A stretch of DNA of 64,000 nt, taken from positions 124,001-188,000 of the forward strand of contig CANKZG010000001.1 of NCBI GenBank assembly GCA_947488435.1, given 5' to 3'. Of this stretch, positions 44,350 through 55,839 are shown in pieces (the first letter of the stretch is position 1; each line of letters begins with the position of its first letter). Under the pieces are notes generated by a model that was not told where the DNA came from, ran no database searches, and was given only the letters and a program-made list of their open reading frames with translations. The position numbers and the translations under genes were made by a program. The DNA is from an uncultured Flavobacteriaceae bacterium (lineage in GTDB: Bacteria > Bacteroidota > Bacteroidia > Flavobacteriales > Flavobacteriaceae).

Positions 44350-45591
44350 CTAGTTTAATTTTAAGGTACTTAAAAGCACTATAGAATTATCGGAATATCG
44401 ATATTGATACAACACTTCTTCCCCCACCATCAATAACTTTTCATTTAATGGAATTACATCAAAGGTCACAATATCATCAAAGTGGTCTAATGCAATTAAA
44501 TTTTCAATATTAGATTTATCATATACCTTAAGTCCCGAAGCTCCATCACAAATAAAAAGTTTTTCGTCTTTTATTCCTAACCCAAAAGGTTCATCCATTG
44601 GATAGGTTTTTACCAATTCTGGTGTATTAATGTCCGAAATATCTATAATAAACAATCCACTTTCGATAGCTCCACAAGAATTACCTCCACGAAGGGTAAC
44701 GTATGCATAGTTTTCATCAACTACTACCGGATCACAAGCAGTTCCATGTTCAAATTCTGAAACATAGCTAGGTACTGCTCTATTGGAAATATCAAAAATG
44801 TACATTCCTCGCATACTCCCTAAAAAAAGATGATCTCCTCTATTAAATATTGTTTCAATATCAAAACCTGCATACACATCCTCCAAACTTTCAGGATTCT
44901 CTAAATTTTCAATATTGAATACATTAATATTATGACTATCTACAGCATATAAATAGTCGTCCACAATTTTAAAACGTGCAAGTGATCCTCCCTGTCCTGT
45001 TGCATTCCCTTCGGCATTAGTCGCAACAGCGTCCTCGAAAAACGTTGGCGAAACATCTGCTATTAACCTGCGTTCTGTAGTTGTTTCCCAGCCAATCACT
45101 ATTTCATTTTGATAATCTATTCCTTCATATTCAACAATATCTGCTTCAAAAGGCCAAACAATATTGTCTTGCAAAACATTATTTAGACGATTTACTTCTC
45201 TTACGTTGTTAATATCTGTAATATCCAATACTACCAAATCCGTAATACTATCGGCAAAAAGGAAATTGTTTTTAACAGAAATATCTACATTCCCTGGAAT
45301 AGTAATAAATGCAATCTTTTGCGGTGCTGTGGGTTCAGAATTATCAATAACATGAATTCCACGGTACTTGTCATTTACAAAAATGTAATTTTGATAGGCA
45401 TAGATCTTACCAGATTCCGAAATGGCTCTTGGCGCGACAACGTCAACCCCATTTCGAAATTCATCAATGCTTAATGTAAGCGGTCTGGCTACTTCATAGT
45501 CCGCAAAACGATCATCGCTTAAATTATCGTCTTCGCATGCGGTAAAACCAATAGCAACTCCAATCAGGAGTAATAAAAGTCTCTTTTTCAT
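44350..45591 (-). CDS. LVIVD-repeat lipoprotein
   Basis: A 413-residue lipoprotein with signal MKKRLLLLLIGVAIGFTACEDD, lipidated at the Cys. The body consists of beta-propeller-like LVIVD repeats (IHVIDNSEPTAPQKIAFITIPG; LVVLDITDINNVREV; INVFNIENLENPESLEDV; LFIIDISDINTPELV). Such proteins sit on the cell surface or outer membrane; function unknown. Monocistronic, divergent from miaB. Confidence 0.88.
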   Translation of the reverse strand: MKKRLLLLLIGVAIGFTACEDDNLSDDRFADYEVARPLTLSIDEFRNGVDVVAPRAISESGKIYAYQNYIFVNDKYRGIHVIDNSEPTAPQKIAFITIPGNVDISVKNNFLFADSITDLVVLDITDINNVREVNRLNNVLQDNIVWPFEADIVEYEGIDYQNEIVIGWETTTERRLIADVSPTFFEDAVATNAEGNATGQGGSLARFKIVDDYLYAVDSHNINVFNIENLENPESLEDVYAGFDIETIFNRGDHLFLGSMRGMYIFDISNRAVPSYVSEFEHGTACDPVVVDENYAYVTLRGGNSCGAIESGLFIIDISDINTPELVKTYPMDEPFGLGIKDEKLFICDGASGLKVYDKSNIENLIALDHFDDIVTFDVIPLNEKLLMVGEEVLYQYRYSDNSIVLLSTLKLN

Positions 45592-45717
45592 TTTGTTATT
45601 ATTTGATTGTTAGGTGTTTTTATAGGATTGCTATTTTACCAATACGTTGCGTGCTTCTTTACAATTAATCTAATACGATGTAATTTTTGATTCATTTAAA
45701 AGTATTTAACTGCCATA

Positions 45718-45749
45718 TTGTCACGATTTTGAATTTAGTACTATCTTTG
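45718..45749 (+). promoter_or_regulatory. Promoter of the miaB transcription unit
   Basis: TTG (45718-45720), a 21-base spacer and TATCTTTG (45742-45749) fit the Bacteroidota promoter. The ATG of miaB follows at 45782, giving a leader of about 26 bases. Confidence 0.7.
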
Positions 45750-45781
45750 CAACCCATAATTATAAATTTACCGTCCTAGGA

Positions 45782-47227
45782 ATGGAGAAGATCATTATAG
45801 AATCTGAACAAGGCAATACTGTAGCTTTAGCAAAGAACAAAACGAATACCCGTAATCTTTATATCGAAAGTTACGGTTGTCAAATGAATTTCTCCGACAG
45901 TGAAATTGTTGCTTCTATTTTAGCCAAAGAAGGTTTCAATACCACTCAGCATTTAGAAGAAGCGGATTTGGTGCTAGTGAATACTTGTTCCATTCGAGAA
46001 AAAGCAGAGCTAACGGTACGTAAGCGTTTAGAGAAATTTAATGCTGTAAAAAAACAGAATCCTCATATGAAGGTGGGTGTTCTTGGTTGTATGGCGGAGC
46101 GTTTAAAAAGCAAGTTCTTAGAAGAGGAAAAGATTGTTGATATGGTTGTTGGACCAGATGCTTATAAGGACCTTCCCAACCTTATTCAAGAAATCGACGA
46201 AGGAAGGAACGCGGTAAATGTTATTTTATCGAAGGATGAAACCTATGGTGACGTTGCTCCTGTTCGCCTAAATTCTAATGGAATTACTGCATTTGTATCC
46301 ATCACTAGAGGTTGTGATAATATGTGTACTTTCTGTGTAGTTCCCTTCACCCGCGGAAGAGAACGCAGTAGAGATCCACAATCGATTATTTCTGAAATTA
46401 ATGATTTATGGAAACAAGGCTTTAAAGAAATTACGCTCTTGGGACAGAATGTTGACAGTTATTTATGGTATGGCGGAGGTCTTAAAAAAGATTTTGCAAG
46501 TGCAACAGCAATGGAGCAAGCTACTGCCATTAATTTTTCAAAATTATTGGAGATGACCGCTTTGGCACAACCTAAAATGCGTATTCGATTTTCTACCAGT
46601 AACCCTCAGGACATGACCTTAGATGTTATTGAAACTATGGCTAAGTTCCGTAATATTTGTAATTATATTCATTTGCCTGTGCAAAGTGGGAGTAATAGGA
46701 TTTTGAAAGCTATGAATCGTTTGCATACACGGGAAGAATATTTTGAGTTGATTGATGCTATTCGAAAAATCATTCCTGATTGCGCTATTTCTCAGGATAT
46801 GATTACAGGCTTTCCGACCGAAACAGAAGAAGATCATCAGGATACACTGTCTTTAATGGAATATGTGAAATATGATTTTGGTTTTATGTTTGCCTATTCA
46901 GAAAGACCAGGAACGCTAGCGGCTCGAAAATTAGAGGATGATATTCCAGCTGCCACAAAAAAACGCAGACTTACAGAAATTATTAACCTACAGCAACAGC
47001 ACGCACTATACAGGACACAACAACATTTAGGAAAAGTTGAAGAAGTGCTCATTGAAGGAGTTTCAAAAAAATCCGACAAGGATTGGATGGGGCGAAATTC
47101 GCAAAATACCGTAGTTGTTTTTCCAAAGGAAAATTATGCCGTGGGAGATTTTGTGAATGTAAAAATCACAGATTGTACTTCTGCTACTCTGTTAGGGAAA
47201 GCTGAAGGTTATAGTGAAAACAATTAA
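45782..47227 (+). CDS. miaB: tRNA-2-methylthio-N6-dimethylallyladenosine synthase
   Basis: A 481-residue radical-SAM methylthiotransferase that thiomethylates i6A37 of tRNA. The N-terminal UPF0004 domain has three cluster Cys ([32 protein letters not shown]). The radical-SAM motif is [22 protein letters not shown], with Cys at C-x3-C-x2-C. A TRAM domain ends the protein ([21 protein letters not shown]). The flavobacterial N-terminal extension is about 25 residues. Confidence 0.97.
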   Translation: MEKIIIESEQGNTVALAKNKTNTRNLYIESYGCQMNFSDSEIVASILAKEGFNTTQHLEEADLVLVNTCSIREKAELTVRKRLEKFNAVKKQNPHMKVGVLGCMAERLKSKFLEEEKIVDMVVGPDAYKDLPNLIQEIDEGRNAVNVILSKDETYGDVAPVRLNSNGITAFVSITRGCDNMCTFCVVPFTRGRERSRDPQSIISEINDLWKQGFKEITLLGQNVDSYLWYGGGLKKDFASATAMEQATAINFSKLLEMTALAQPKMRIRFSTSNPQDMTLDVIETMAKFRNICNYIHLPVQSGSNRILKAMNRLHTREEYFELIDAIRKIIPDCAISQDMITGFPTETEEDHQDTLSLMEYVKYDFGFMFAYSERPGTLAARKLEDDIPAATKKRRLTEIINLQQQHALYRTQQHLGKVEEVLIEGVSKKSDKDWMGRNSQNTVVVFPKENYAVGDFVNVKITDCTSATLLGKAEGYSENN

Positions 47228-47268
47228 AAAATTAAACAACTTATAGTTGTATTAAGGAAATAAAACAA

Positions 47269-48537
47269 ATGGAATCGGTACAGGCAATAAAGCAACGTTT
47301 TGAGATCATCGGAAATGATGTACAATTAAATCGTGCCCTAGAAAAAGCAACACAAGTAGCTCCTACCGATATTTCCGTTTTGGTAACAGGAGAAAGCGGT
47401 GTTGGAAAAGAGGCAATCCCAAAAATTATACATGCGCTATCACATCGTAAACACGCAAAATATATTGCCGTAAACTGCGGAGCAATTCCAGAAGGAACTA
47501 TAGATAGTGAACTTTTTGGACACGAAAAAGGGGCATTTACTGGTGCAACTAGCACAAGAAGTGGTTATTTTGAAGTAGCAGATGGAGGCACTATCTTTTT
47601 GGATGAAGTAGGAGAACTTCCTTTAACCACACAAGTACGACTACTGAGGGTTCTAGAAAATGGAGAGTTTTTAAAGGTAGGTTCATCTCAGGTTCAAAAA
47701 ACAGACGTTCGCATTGTTGCTGCCACAAATATTCAAATGTTCGATGCTATTAAAAAAGAAAAGTTTAGAGAAGATTTGTATTATCGCCTGAGTACCGTAG
47801 AAATTAATATACCTCCCTTACGACAACGCAAAGATGATATTCATTTACTGTTTCGAAAATTTGCTTCTGATTTTGGACAAAAATATAAGATGCCCACAAT
47901 TCGCTTGGAAGAACAAGCCATTCAATTATTACTAAAATATCACTGGCCTGGAAATATACGTCAATTACGAAATATTGCAGAACAAATATCTGTCTTGGAA
48001 GGCGAACGTTCAATTTCGGCTTTTAGTTTAAATAGTTATCTCCCAAATGCTGTAAATACCAATCTCCCTGCCATTGTAGGTGGTGAAAAAAAGGAAAGTG
48101 ATTTTAGTAATGAGCGTGAGATTTTGTACAAGGTACTTTTCGACATGAAAGGAGATCTTAACGATCTAAAAAAACTCACCATGGAATTATTGAAATCGAA
48201 TGATGGTGAAAAAGTTCAGGAGGAAAATGAAACCTTAATTCGAAAAATATATGGAAACTCAAATGAAGATGTTATAGAGAAAACCCATAACCCTATAGAA
48301 GTATTACAACTACAAGAACCGGAAGAAGAACTGGCTCCTGCAACGCAGATACAGGAAGACAAGTATCATTTTGCCGAAGAAATACAAGAGGAAGAAACAC
48401 TATCTTTACAGGAGAAAGAAATTGAACTTATTAAAAAATCTCTAGAACGAAATCGCGGTAAACGAAAGGCTGCGGCTGCGGAACTAGGAATTTCGGAACG
48501 AACTTTATATCGAAAAATAAAGCAGTATAATCTTTAA
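47269..48537 (+). CDS. Sigma-54-dependent transcriptional activator without receiver domain
   Basis: A 422-residue bacterial enhancer-binding protein. The AAA+ domain starts near residue 12 and has Walker A GESGVGKE, the sigma-54 contact loop GAFTGA in HEKGAFTGATSTR, and Walker B GGTIFLDEVGEL. A Fis-type HTH ends the protein (KSLERNRGKRKAAAAELGISERTLYRKIKQYNL). Between them is a variable, acidic segment (about 260-375). No N-terminal receiver, GAF or PAS is present, so it is not a phosphorelay target. It lies 41 bases after miaB and upstream of lptE, a conserved flavobacterial order. Confidence 0.92.
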   Translation: MESVQAIKQRFEIIGNDVQLNRALEKATQVAPTDISVLVTGESGVGKEAIPKIIHALSHRKHAKYIAVNCGAIPEGTIDSELFGHEKGAFTGATSTRSGYFEVADGGTIFLDEVGELPLTTQVRLLRVLENGEFLKVGSSQVQKTDVRIVAATNIQMFDAIKKEKFREDLYYRLSTVEINIPPLRQRKDDIHLLFRKFASDFGQKYKMPTIRLEEQAIQLLLKYHWPGNIRQLRNIAEQISVLEGERSISAFSLNSYLPNAVNTNLPAIVGGEKKESDFSNEREILYKVLFDMKGDLNDLKKLTMELLKSNDGEKVQEENETLIRKIYGNSNEDVIEKTHNPIEVLQLQEPEEELAPATQIQEDKYHFAEEIQEEETLSLQEKEIELIKKSLERNRGKRKAAAAELGISERTLYRKIKQYNL

Positions 48538-48658
48538 TAATAGTCTTTTAGTTTAAATTTAGGTATACCGCTATATTTAACGCTTCCTTAGTAGATTGGT
48601 GATTTTAGAATATTTAATTTGTTCCGTTCATAAATAAATTTATTTAATACCCATATTC

Positions 48659-49171
48659 ATGATTCGAAAAATCCTCTATTTCCTTGGCCTTATGCTTGTT
48701 ATGCAAGGTTGTGGTGTTTATAATTTTACTGGAGGAAACGTAGGTACTGCAAAAACTTTTCAGATACCTCAATTTCAAAATTTTGCAGCTCAAAATATCG
48801 GCTCTACTTTCGAACCTGGTGTGGACAGAGATTTTACTTTAGCTATGCAAGACCTTATTCTAAATCAAACTAACCTCGCTTTGGTTCCAAACAATGCAGA
48901 TTTAATCTATGAAGGCGAGATTACGGAATATCGTGTAGCTCCTATTACAGCTACTGCTCAACAAACTGCAGCTCAAAACCGTTTAACTATTCGAGTTAAT
49001 GTTCGTTTTTATAATAATACTAAAGAAGATGCGGACTTTGAAAGACCCTTCTCTTTCTTTTTTGATTTCGATGCCAGTGATCTTCTGGAAAGTGTAAAAA
49101 GTGAAGCTCATGAAGCTATATTTGAACGTATAACGCAAGATATTTTTAATGCCTCTCTGGCGGATTGGTAA
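48659..49171 (+). CDS. lptE: LPS-assembly lipoprotein LptE
   Basis: A 170-residue lipoprotein. The signal ends in MLVMQGCGVYNF, with the lipidated Cys at the 17th position. The body (FTGGNVGTAKTFQIPQFQN, LALVPNNADLIYEGEITEYRVAP, NRLTIRVNVRFYNNTKE) matches the Bacteroidota LptE family, which plugs LptD in LPS transport. It overlaps nothing and is six bases before the next gene. Confidence 0.88.
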   Translation: MIRKILYFLGLMLVMQGCGVYNFTGGNVGTAKTFQIPQFQNFAAQNIGSTFEPGVDRDFTLAMQDLILNQTNLALVPNNADLIYEGEITEYRVAPITATAQQTAAQNRLTIRVNVRFYNNTKEDADFERPFSFFFDFDASDLLESVKSEAHEAIFERITQDIFNASLADW

Positions 49172-49177
49172 CATATT

Positions 49178-50104
49178 ATGAAGGTATCCGATTTTACACA
49201 TTTATTGCAGTATCCAAGCAAGGTAGTATCACCAACGCAAACAAGGGAATTGGAAGATATTATTGCAGCATATCCGTATTTTCAAGCAGCAAGAGCTATT
49301 CATTTAAAGGGGTTAAAAAATCTTAATAGTTTTAAATATAATAACGCCTTAAAACGTACAGCCGCTTACACCACGGATCGTGATGTTCTTTTTGATTTTA
49401 TTACCTCCAAAGCTTTTCTGCAAAATGCCATTGCCGACACAATCTCTGGAAAAAGCATTGCATTGGTAGATACAGAAATCATTTCGGAAGAAGTACTCCC
49501 CACCTCTTCGATCGAAACCATTCAGGAGACAACGTCTACAGACCAACCCTTGCCGCAAAATATTGAAGAAGCCGAACATATTTTGGATCCTGCATTGTTT
49601 GCATCTAAAGACCCAAGTATTGATGAAGAAATATTAGCGACAAGAAAAAAGGCAAGTGAAGCATTAGAATTGGGAAAGCCGTTGAATTTTACAAAAAAGG
49701 AAAAATACTCTTTTACCGAATGGCTGCAACTTACATCTTTTAAAACAGAAGAATCTATTCCAGAAGAAGTTCCCACTGCGGAAGAAACATCACAAAATGA
49801 TGAAATAGCACAAGAAGATTCTTTAAAAAAGAAAAAATTTGATCTTATTGATAAGTTTATTGATAGTAAACCTAAAATAGTTCCTGTAGCCGATAGTGCA
49901 GCTAGGGTGAATATTAAGAAGTCTGTCAAATTGAACGAAAGTGAATTAATGACAGAGACCTTGGCTAAGGTTTATTTGGAGCAAAAAAAGTACAAAAAAG
50001 CCATACAGGCCTTCAAGATTTTAAGTTTGAAATATCCGGAAAAAAGTGGTTTCTTTGCAGACCGAATTAAGGCGGTAGAAAAAATTCAAAAAGAAAATAC
50101 ATAA
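49178..50104 (+). CDS. TPR-like conserved protein between lptE and secG
   Basis: A 308-residue, probably cytoplasmic protein with no signal peptide. The N-terminal part is helical (FTHLLQYPSKVVSPTQTRELEDIIAAYPYFQAARAIHL). The middle is long, acidic and of low complexity (about 110-225). The C-terminal part holds a TPR-like pair (MTETLAKVYLEQKKYKKAIQAFKILSLKYPEKSGFFADRI). The family is conserved in Bacteroidota but without known function. It lies 10 bases before secG. Confidence 0.78.
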   Translation: MKVSDFTHLLQYPSKVVSPTQTRELEDIIAAYPYFQAARAIHLKGLKNLNSFKYNNALKRTAAYTTDRDVLFDFITSKAFLQNAIADTISGKSIALVDTEIISEEVLPTSSIETIQETTSTDQPLPQNIEEAEHILDPALFASKDPSIDEEILATRKKASEALELGKPLNFTKKEKYSFTEWLQLTSFKTEESIPEEVPTAEETSQNDEIAQEDSLKKKKFDLIDKFIDSKPKIVPVADSAARVNIKKSVKLNESELMTETLAKVYLEQKKYKKAIQAFKILSLKYPEKSGFFADRIKAVEKIQKENT

Positions 50105-50114
50105 TACTAATACA

Positions 50115-50477
50115 ATGAGTACGTTTTCAATATTCTTAATCTTAATCATTTTTGTTTGCCTATTATTAATATTGGTAATCATGGTTCAGAATCCTAAAGG
50201 AGGAGGTTTGTCGTCTTCTTTTGGTGGTGGTGGAACACAAGTTGTGGGCGGTGTTAAACAGACAGGTGACTTTTTAGATAAAAGTACATGGACATTGGCC
50301 ACTTTACTTATCGTTCTAATTTTACTATCTAATGTTGCATTAAAAGGCGACTTTGGTCAGGGTGATTCAAAATTGCTTAATGGAGATGATATCGAAAATA
50401 CACAACCTCAGGAAGTAGTACCAGATGAACCTGTCACTCCAGCACCTGAAGGTGGAAATACAACAGATTCGGAATAA
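50115..50477 (+). CDS. secG: Preprotein translocase subunit SecG
   Basis: A 120-residue protein with two transmembrane helices at about 3-24 and 57-75 and the SecG loop VMVQNPKGGGLSSSFGGGGTQVVGG between them. The C-terminus is acidic. SecG assists SecYE translocation. The operon ends here at a terminator. Confidence 0.94.
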   Translation: MSTFSIFLILIIFVCLLLILVIMVQNPKGGGLSSSFGGGGTQVVGGVKQTGDFLDKSTWTLATLLIVLILLSNVALKGDFGQGDSKLLNGDDIENTQPQEVVPDEPVTPAPEGGNTTDSE

Positions 50478-50500
50478 ACAGTTTTAAAATATTATATACA

Positions 50501-50531
50501 AAATGCCAGCACAAATGACAAGCTGGCATTT
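50501..50531 (+). terminator. Intrinsic terminator after secG
   Basis: AAATGCCAGC (50501-50510) pairs with GCTGGCATTT (50522-50531) around an 11-base loop, followed by TTGTTTT. It lies 24 bases past the secG stop and separates secG from groES. Confidence 0.82.
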
Positions 50532-50619
50532 TTGTTTTAACAAAGTGTCAGTCTTTTTGCAATGGCATAATTTCTGTCTATACAAATCGAGAATTTTAAA
50601 CAATTAAAAAACTAACAAT

Positions 50620-50898
50620 ATGGCTAAAGTTAACATTAAACCATTAGCAGATAGGGTTCTTATTGAGCCTATGGCAGCAGAAACCAAAACAGCTTCAGGA
50701 ATTATTATTCCAGATACTGCCAAAGAAAAACCTCAAAAAGGAAAAGTAGTTGCAGTTGGTCCTGGAACCAAAGATGAGCAGATTACTGTTAAAATTGGTG
50801 ATTCTGTACTTTATGGAAAATATGCAGGTACTGAATTAAAATTGGAAGGTACTGATTACTTAATGATGCGCGAAAGTGACATTCTTGCAATTGTTTAA
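50620..50898 (+). CDS. groES: Co-chaperonin GroES
   Basis: A 92-residue Gro[45 protein letters not shown] includes the mobile loop, and [20 protein letters not shown] is the family end. It is the partner of GroEL in protein folding. A possible heat-shock or sigma-54-like promoter lies upstream (see findings). Confidence 0.97.
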   Translation: MAKVNIKPLADRVLIEPMAAETKTASGIIIPDTAKEKPQKGKVVAVGPGTKDEQITVKIGDSVLYGKYAGTELKLEGTDYLMMRESDILAIV

Positions 50899-50983
50899 TT
50901 ACCTATTTTACTAACTAAAAAACAAAACCCATCATAGTATTCTATTCTGTTTTTGAAATCAGAGCACTATTTTGGAAGTCTAA

Positions 50984-52642
<1,659 letters not shown>

Positions 52643-52665
52643 TTTAATCATTACTTTTAACGCTT

Positions 52666-52697
52666 AAAGAGCCGTTTCTCTGAAGAAACGGTTCTTT
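52666..52697 (+). terminator. Intrinsic terminator after groEL
   Basis: AAAGAGCCGTTTCT (52666-52679) pairs with AGAAACGGTTCTTT (52684-52697) around a CTGA loop, with one G-T wobble, and is followed by a T-run. It lies 24 bases past groEL and ends that transcript. Confidence 0.88.
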
Positions 52698-52739
52698 TTT
52701 TTACCTCTTCTTTTTAGTATCTTTATAAGAAAACATACT

Positions 52740-55115
52740 ATGAGATTAGCTACCACCTTAAGTATAATAGCATTTTTCTTCGCTCATTTTAGTATTGCAC
52801 AGGATACCTCCTCAAAAGATATTGAAAAAAAGTATACTACATATTTTCAGGAACCACGAGAAACAGTTCATTTACATTTAAATAAGACTACCTTCTTAAA
52901 AGGCGAAGAAGTTTGGTGGAGTGCTTATGTATATGACAAAAAAAATGGAGACCTATCCAAAGTAACTTCAAATCTATATTGTGGTATTTATGATGCAAAT
53001 GGCAAACAAATTTTAAAAAAACTCTTCCTCGTTCAAAATGGCAGAACAAACGGCAGTTTTGAAGTAAACAGAAAGTTACCAAGTGGCACTTATTTTATAA
53101 AAGCAGGAACTACATGGATGAATAATTTTGAAGAAGATCTTCCTTTTATTCAAAAAATAACCATTATCAATCAACCTTATGATACAGCAACGACTGCCTC
53201 GGAGACTTATGATTTACAGATTCTTCCTGAGGGAGGTCATCTTATTGATGGTATAATTAACAGCATAGGTATTCGATTAACCAATCAAGATGGAAAAGGT
53301 ATTTTAATTCAACAAGGGGAAATCATAAATACTACTACCCAACTTCCTGTAGTAAGTTTTTCAAACAATACATATGGGGTTGGCAAATTCGACCTACCCG
53401 CTATAAACCAAGAAGCGTATGTATTGCGGATAACGCTTCCCAATGGAAAGATGATTGAAAAAGCTCTTCCGACGGCAAAAGAAAAAGGTATAAATTTAAG
53501 TATCAATAATATTCTTGAGGATAAATTAGTAATAGCTTTAAAAACAAATCCATCAACACTTGAAACAATTAAAGGGCAAAAATTTTACCTCGCTGTACAT
53601 CGGGATGGTCTTATGACATTAAATTCTTTTTCTTTTAAAGAGGCAACCAAGATTATTAATATTGCTAAAAACAAATTGTTAAGTGGCACAAACATTATTA
53701 CCTTATTCAATGAAAACCTAGAACCTGTATGTGAACGCTTAGCTTTTAACTATACCAATGTTAATTTAGGGGATGTTATCCTAGAAGAGCCATCGCATAA
53801 AATTAAAGACTCCATTTCTTTAAAAATTAATGTTTTTTCTAAAAATAACACCCCTGCTTCATTAAGTGTAACAGCCTTACCTGCGAGTACCATTTCGTAT
53901 AAACCCAGCAATGATATTATCTCTAATTTTCTACTGCAACCTTATCTTAAATCTCAGGTGGAAAACCCTGGAAGATATTTCCGAGACATTACAAGAAAAA
54001 AGAAGTTCGAATTGGACTTGGTATTGCTAACGCAGGGATGGAGCAAATACAACTGGAATACTATTTTTAACGACCAACCAAGGGAGTTTTTGTATCCTTT
54101 TGAATCTGGGGTTACGGTAAAAGGTAAAATTACCTCCAAAATTAAAAAAGAAGAACAACTCGTTATTCATCAAGGAGATGTGCGCTCTGTTTCTTTTGAG
54201 CAACTGCAGGATGACACAGAATTTAATATTACCAACATCCTAATCCAAAATCAGGATACTATCGGATTTGCCTTAAAAGGAAAAAATGGTTTGCGAAAGC
54301 CTGAAGTTGAAGTTAATTTTATATCTAGTCTCGACGTCATTGATTCCATCAATTTAGAACAAAGAAGTAACGCTTCATTGCGTTTTAAGCATTTAGATAC
54401 TCAAAAACAAATAGAAATACCAAGGGGTTTTGTTTCCAAAAAAACCATTGTACTTGACGAAGTAATTGTAGAGGATGAGAAAATCGAAAAAAAATTAACG
54501 CGAAAGTCTCCTTTAATTAATGAAACTGTTTTTACTGCCATTAAAATCGATGAAGAACAAATAAATAAGAGTCCACTCTTAACCGATTTGATTAACAAAA
54601 TTGGGTTTAGAGTAGTTGTGAATTATGGGACCGGCCAAATTTTTATTGCGAATACAAGACCTGCAGCAGGCCCCGTACTAGTATACCTGGATGATTATAG
54701 GTTAGCAGACACCAACCAACTCTTCAATGTTCCTTTAAGGGAGATTGATGAAATTTATTATGAAAGAAATGGTCTTGCTGGAGAGGGCTTTGACTCTTCG
54801 GGGGGCGTTATTCGTATTTATAGAAAGGAAGGAGGCAGCTTACGACCGTTAAGACCTAGTTTTGCAGAACAACTAGTCTCTAACAGTTTTTCAGCTCCAA
54901 AGGAGTTTTATCGCCCTAAATACAGTTCTTTCTTAAGTAAGGATTTTGAAGATTATGGCCTACTCCATTGGGAACCTAATCTTAGCACTAATGACTTAGG
55001 TCAAACCATTTTAAAAATACCAGATAATGGTATTCCGAAAATCAAAGTTTTTATAGAAGGTGTTACCGAGGATGGTGCCTTAATATCGCATGTTAAAGAA
55101 ATTGTTTCACAATGA
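52740..55115 (+). CDS. Outer-membrane MG2-domain / TonB-plug-like protein
   Basis: A 791-residue exported protein with signal MRLATTLSIIAFFFAHFSIAQ. An MG2-like macroglobulin domain lies near 40-140 (ETVHLHLNKTTFLKGEEVWWSAYVYD; LPSGTYFIKAGTTWM). Further beta domains fill the middle. A plug-like segment appears near 640-720 (TRPAAGPVLVYLDDYRLADTNQLFNVPLREIDEIYYERNGLAG), as in TonB-receptor plugs, but no 22-strand barrel follows. The family is found in Bacteroidota next to SusC-like receptors; here it stands alone. Function unknown. Confidence 0.82.
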   Translation: MRLATTLSIIAFFFAHFSIAQDTSSKDIEKKYTTYFQEPRETVHLHLNKTTFLKGEEVWWSAYVYDKKNGDLSKVTSNLYCGIYDANGKQILKKLFLVQNGRTNGSFEVNRKLPSGTYFIKAGTTWMNNFEEDLPFIQKITIINQPYDTATTASETYDLQILPEGGHLIDGIINSIGIRLTNQDGKGILIQQGEIINTTTQLPVVSFSNNTYGVGKFDLPAINQEAYVLRITLPNGKMIEKALPTAKEKGINLSINNILEDKLVIALKTNPSTLETIKGQKFYLAVHRDGLMTLNSFSFKEATKIINIAKNKLLSGTNIITLFNENLEPVCERLAFNYTNVNLGDVILEEPSHKIKDSISLKINVFSKNNTPASLSVTALPASTISYKPSNDIISNFLLQPYLKSQVENPGRYFRDITRKKKFELDLVLLTQGWSKYNWNTIFNDQPREFLYPFESGVTVKGKITSKIKKEEQLVIHQGDVRSVSFEQLQDDTEFNITNILIQNQDTIGFALKGKNGLRKPEVEVNFISSLDVIDSINLEQRSNASLRFKHLDTQKQIEIPRGFVSKKTIVLDEVIVEDEKIEKKLTRKSPLINETVFTAIKIDEEQINKSPLLTDLINKIGFRVVVNYGTGQIFIANTRPAAGPVLVYLDDYRLADTNQLFNVPLREIDEIYYERNGLAGEGFDSSGGVIRIYRKEGGSLRPLRPSFAEQLVSNSFSAPKEFYRPKYSSFLSKDFEDYGLLHWEPNLSTNDLGQTILKIPDNGIPKIKVFIEGVTEDGALISHVKEIVSQ

Positions 55116-55120
55116 TTTCA

Positions 55121-55831
55121 TCATGCGAGAAGCATCCAAATCGCCATACCAATCATAATAGTATTTTCGATAAAAGTCGCTTCTGTCATGGGAAGTTTTA
55201 GCGCTGTACCTAGGCAAGCACAATTCACTTTTCGTTTGTGCAATAACATGTTAGTTACCCCTATCGTTGTAATCCCTAGAACAATCAAAGTAACGATGAG
55301 TGCCGCGGTAAGTTGAAATCGCAACAGAAAACAAACCCCTAAAATAACTTCTAAAAAAGGGTAGATCCATGCATAGCCTTTAACCTTTTTTGCCAAAGGA
55401 TCATACCTCTGAAAACTTTTTGGAAAACCTTGAAAATCCAAAAACTTGAAAAAACTAAAAACAATGAAGAAAAGTCCCATAAAATCCAGCATAGCCGCTT
55501 TCGTATTCCAAGTTTGAAAATTCAGTGCTATGACTGCAATTAATAAGCCTCCAAATACCCAAAATAGTGGACGTAATTGTTGAAGTTTTGTTTTAGTACT
55601 CGTCTTTTCAATGTCTATGCTGCCCTCCCTGCCTTCACTAATTTTGTAAACCGATGGAAGAGCCTCCTTAAGGCTTTTTAAGGAGACCTCTTTTTCCATT
55701 TCTATAGCAGCTACACCTCCTTCAAAAGTAACAGAGACTTTCTTCACATAAGGCACCTCCTGAATATGTTCCGTTACTTTTTTTGCGCAACCTCCGCAGG
55801 TCATTCCAGAGATAGTATATAATTTCTTCAC
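55121..55831 (-). CDS. HMA-domain/MauE-like membrane protein
   Basis: A 236-residue protein with an N-terminal heavy-metal-associated domain (MKKLYTISGMTCGGCAKKVTEHI; metal Cys at 12 and 15) and a MauE/DoxX-like membrane part with four helices from about residue 85. It is a likely inner-membrane metal or thiol-handling protein. It is the last gene of a cluster with NHL and HMA proteins, eight bases after the NHL gene. Substrate metal (copper or mercury class) not decided. Confidence 0.87.
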   Translation of the reverse strand: MKKLYTISGMTCGGCAKKVTEHIQEVPYVKKVSVTFEGGVAAIEMEKEVSLKSLKEALPSVYKISEGREGSIDIEKTSTKTKLQQLRPLFWVFGGLLIAVIALNFQTWNTKAAMLDFMGLFFIVFSFFKFLDFQGFPKSFQRYDPLAKKVKGYAWIYPFLEVILGVCFLLRFQLTAALIVTLIVLGITTIGVTNMLLHKRKVNCACLGTALKLPMTEATFIENTIMIGMAIWMLLA

Positions 55832-55839
55832 CTAATTAC

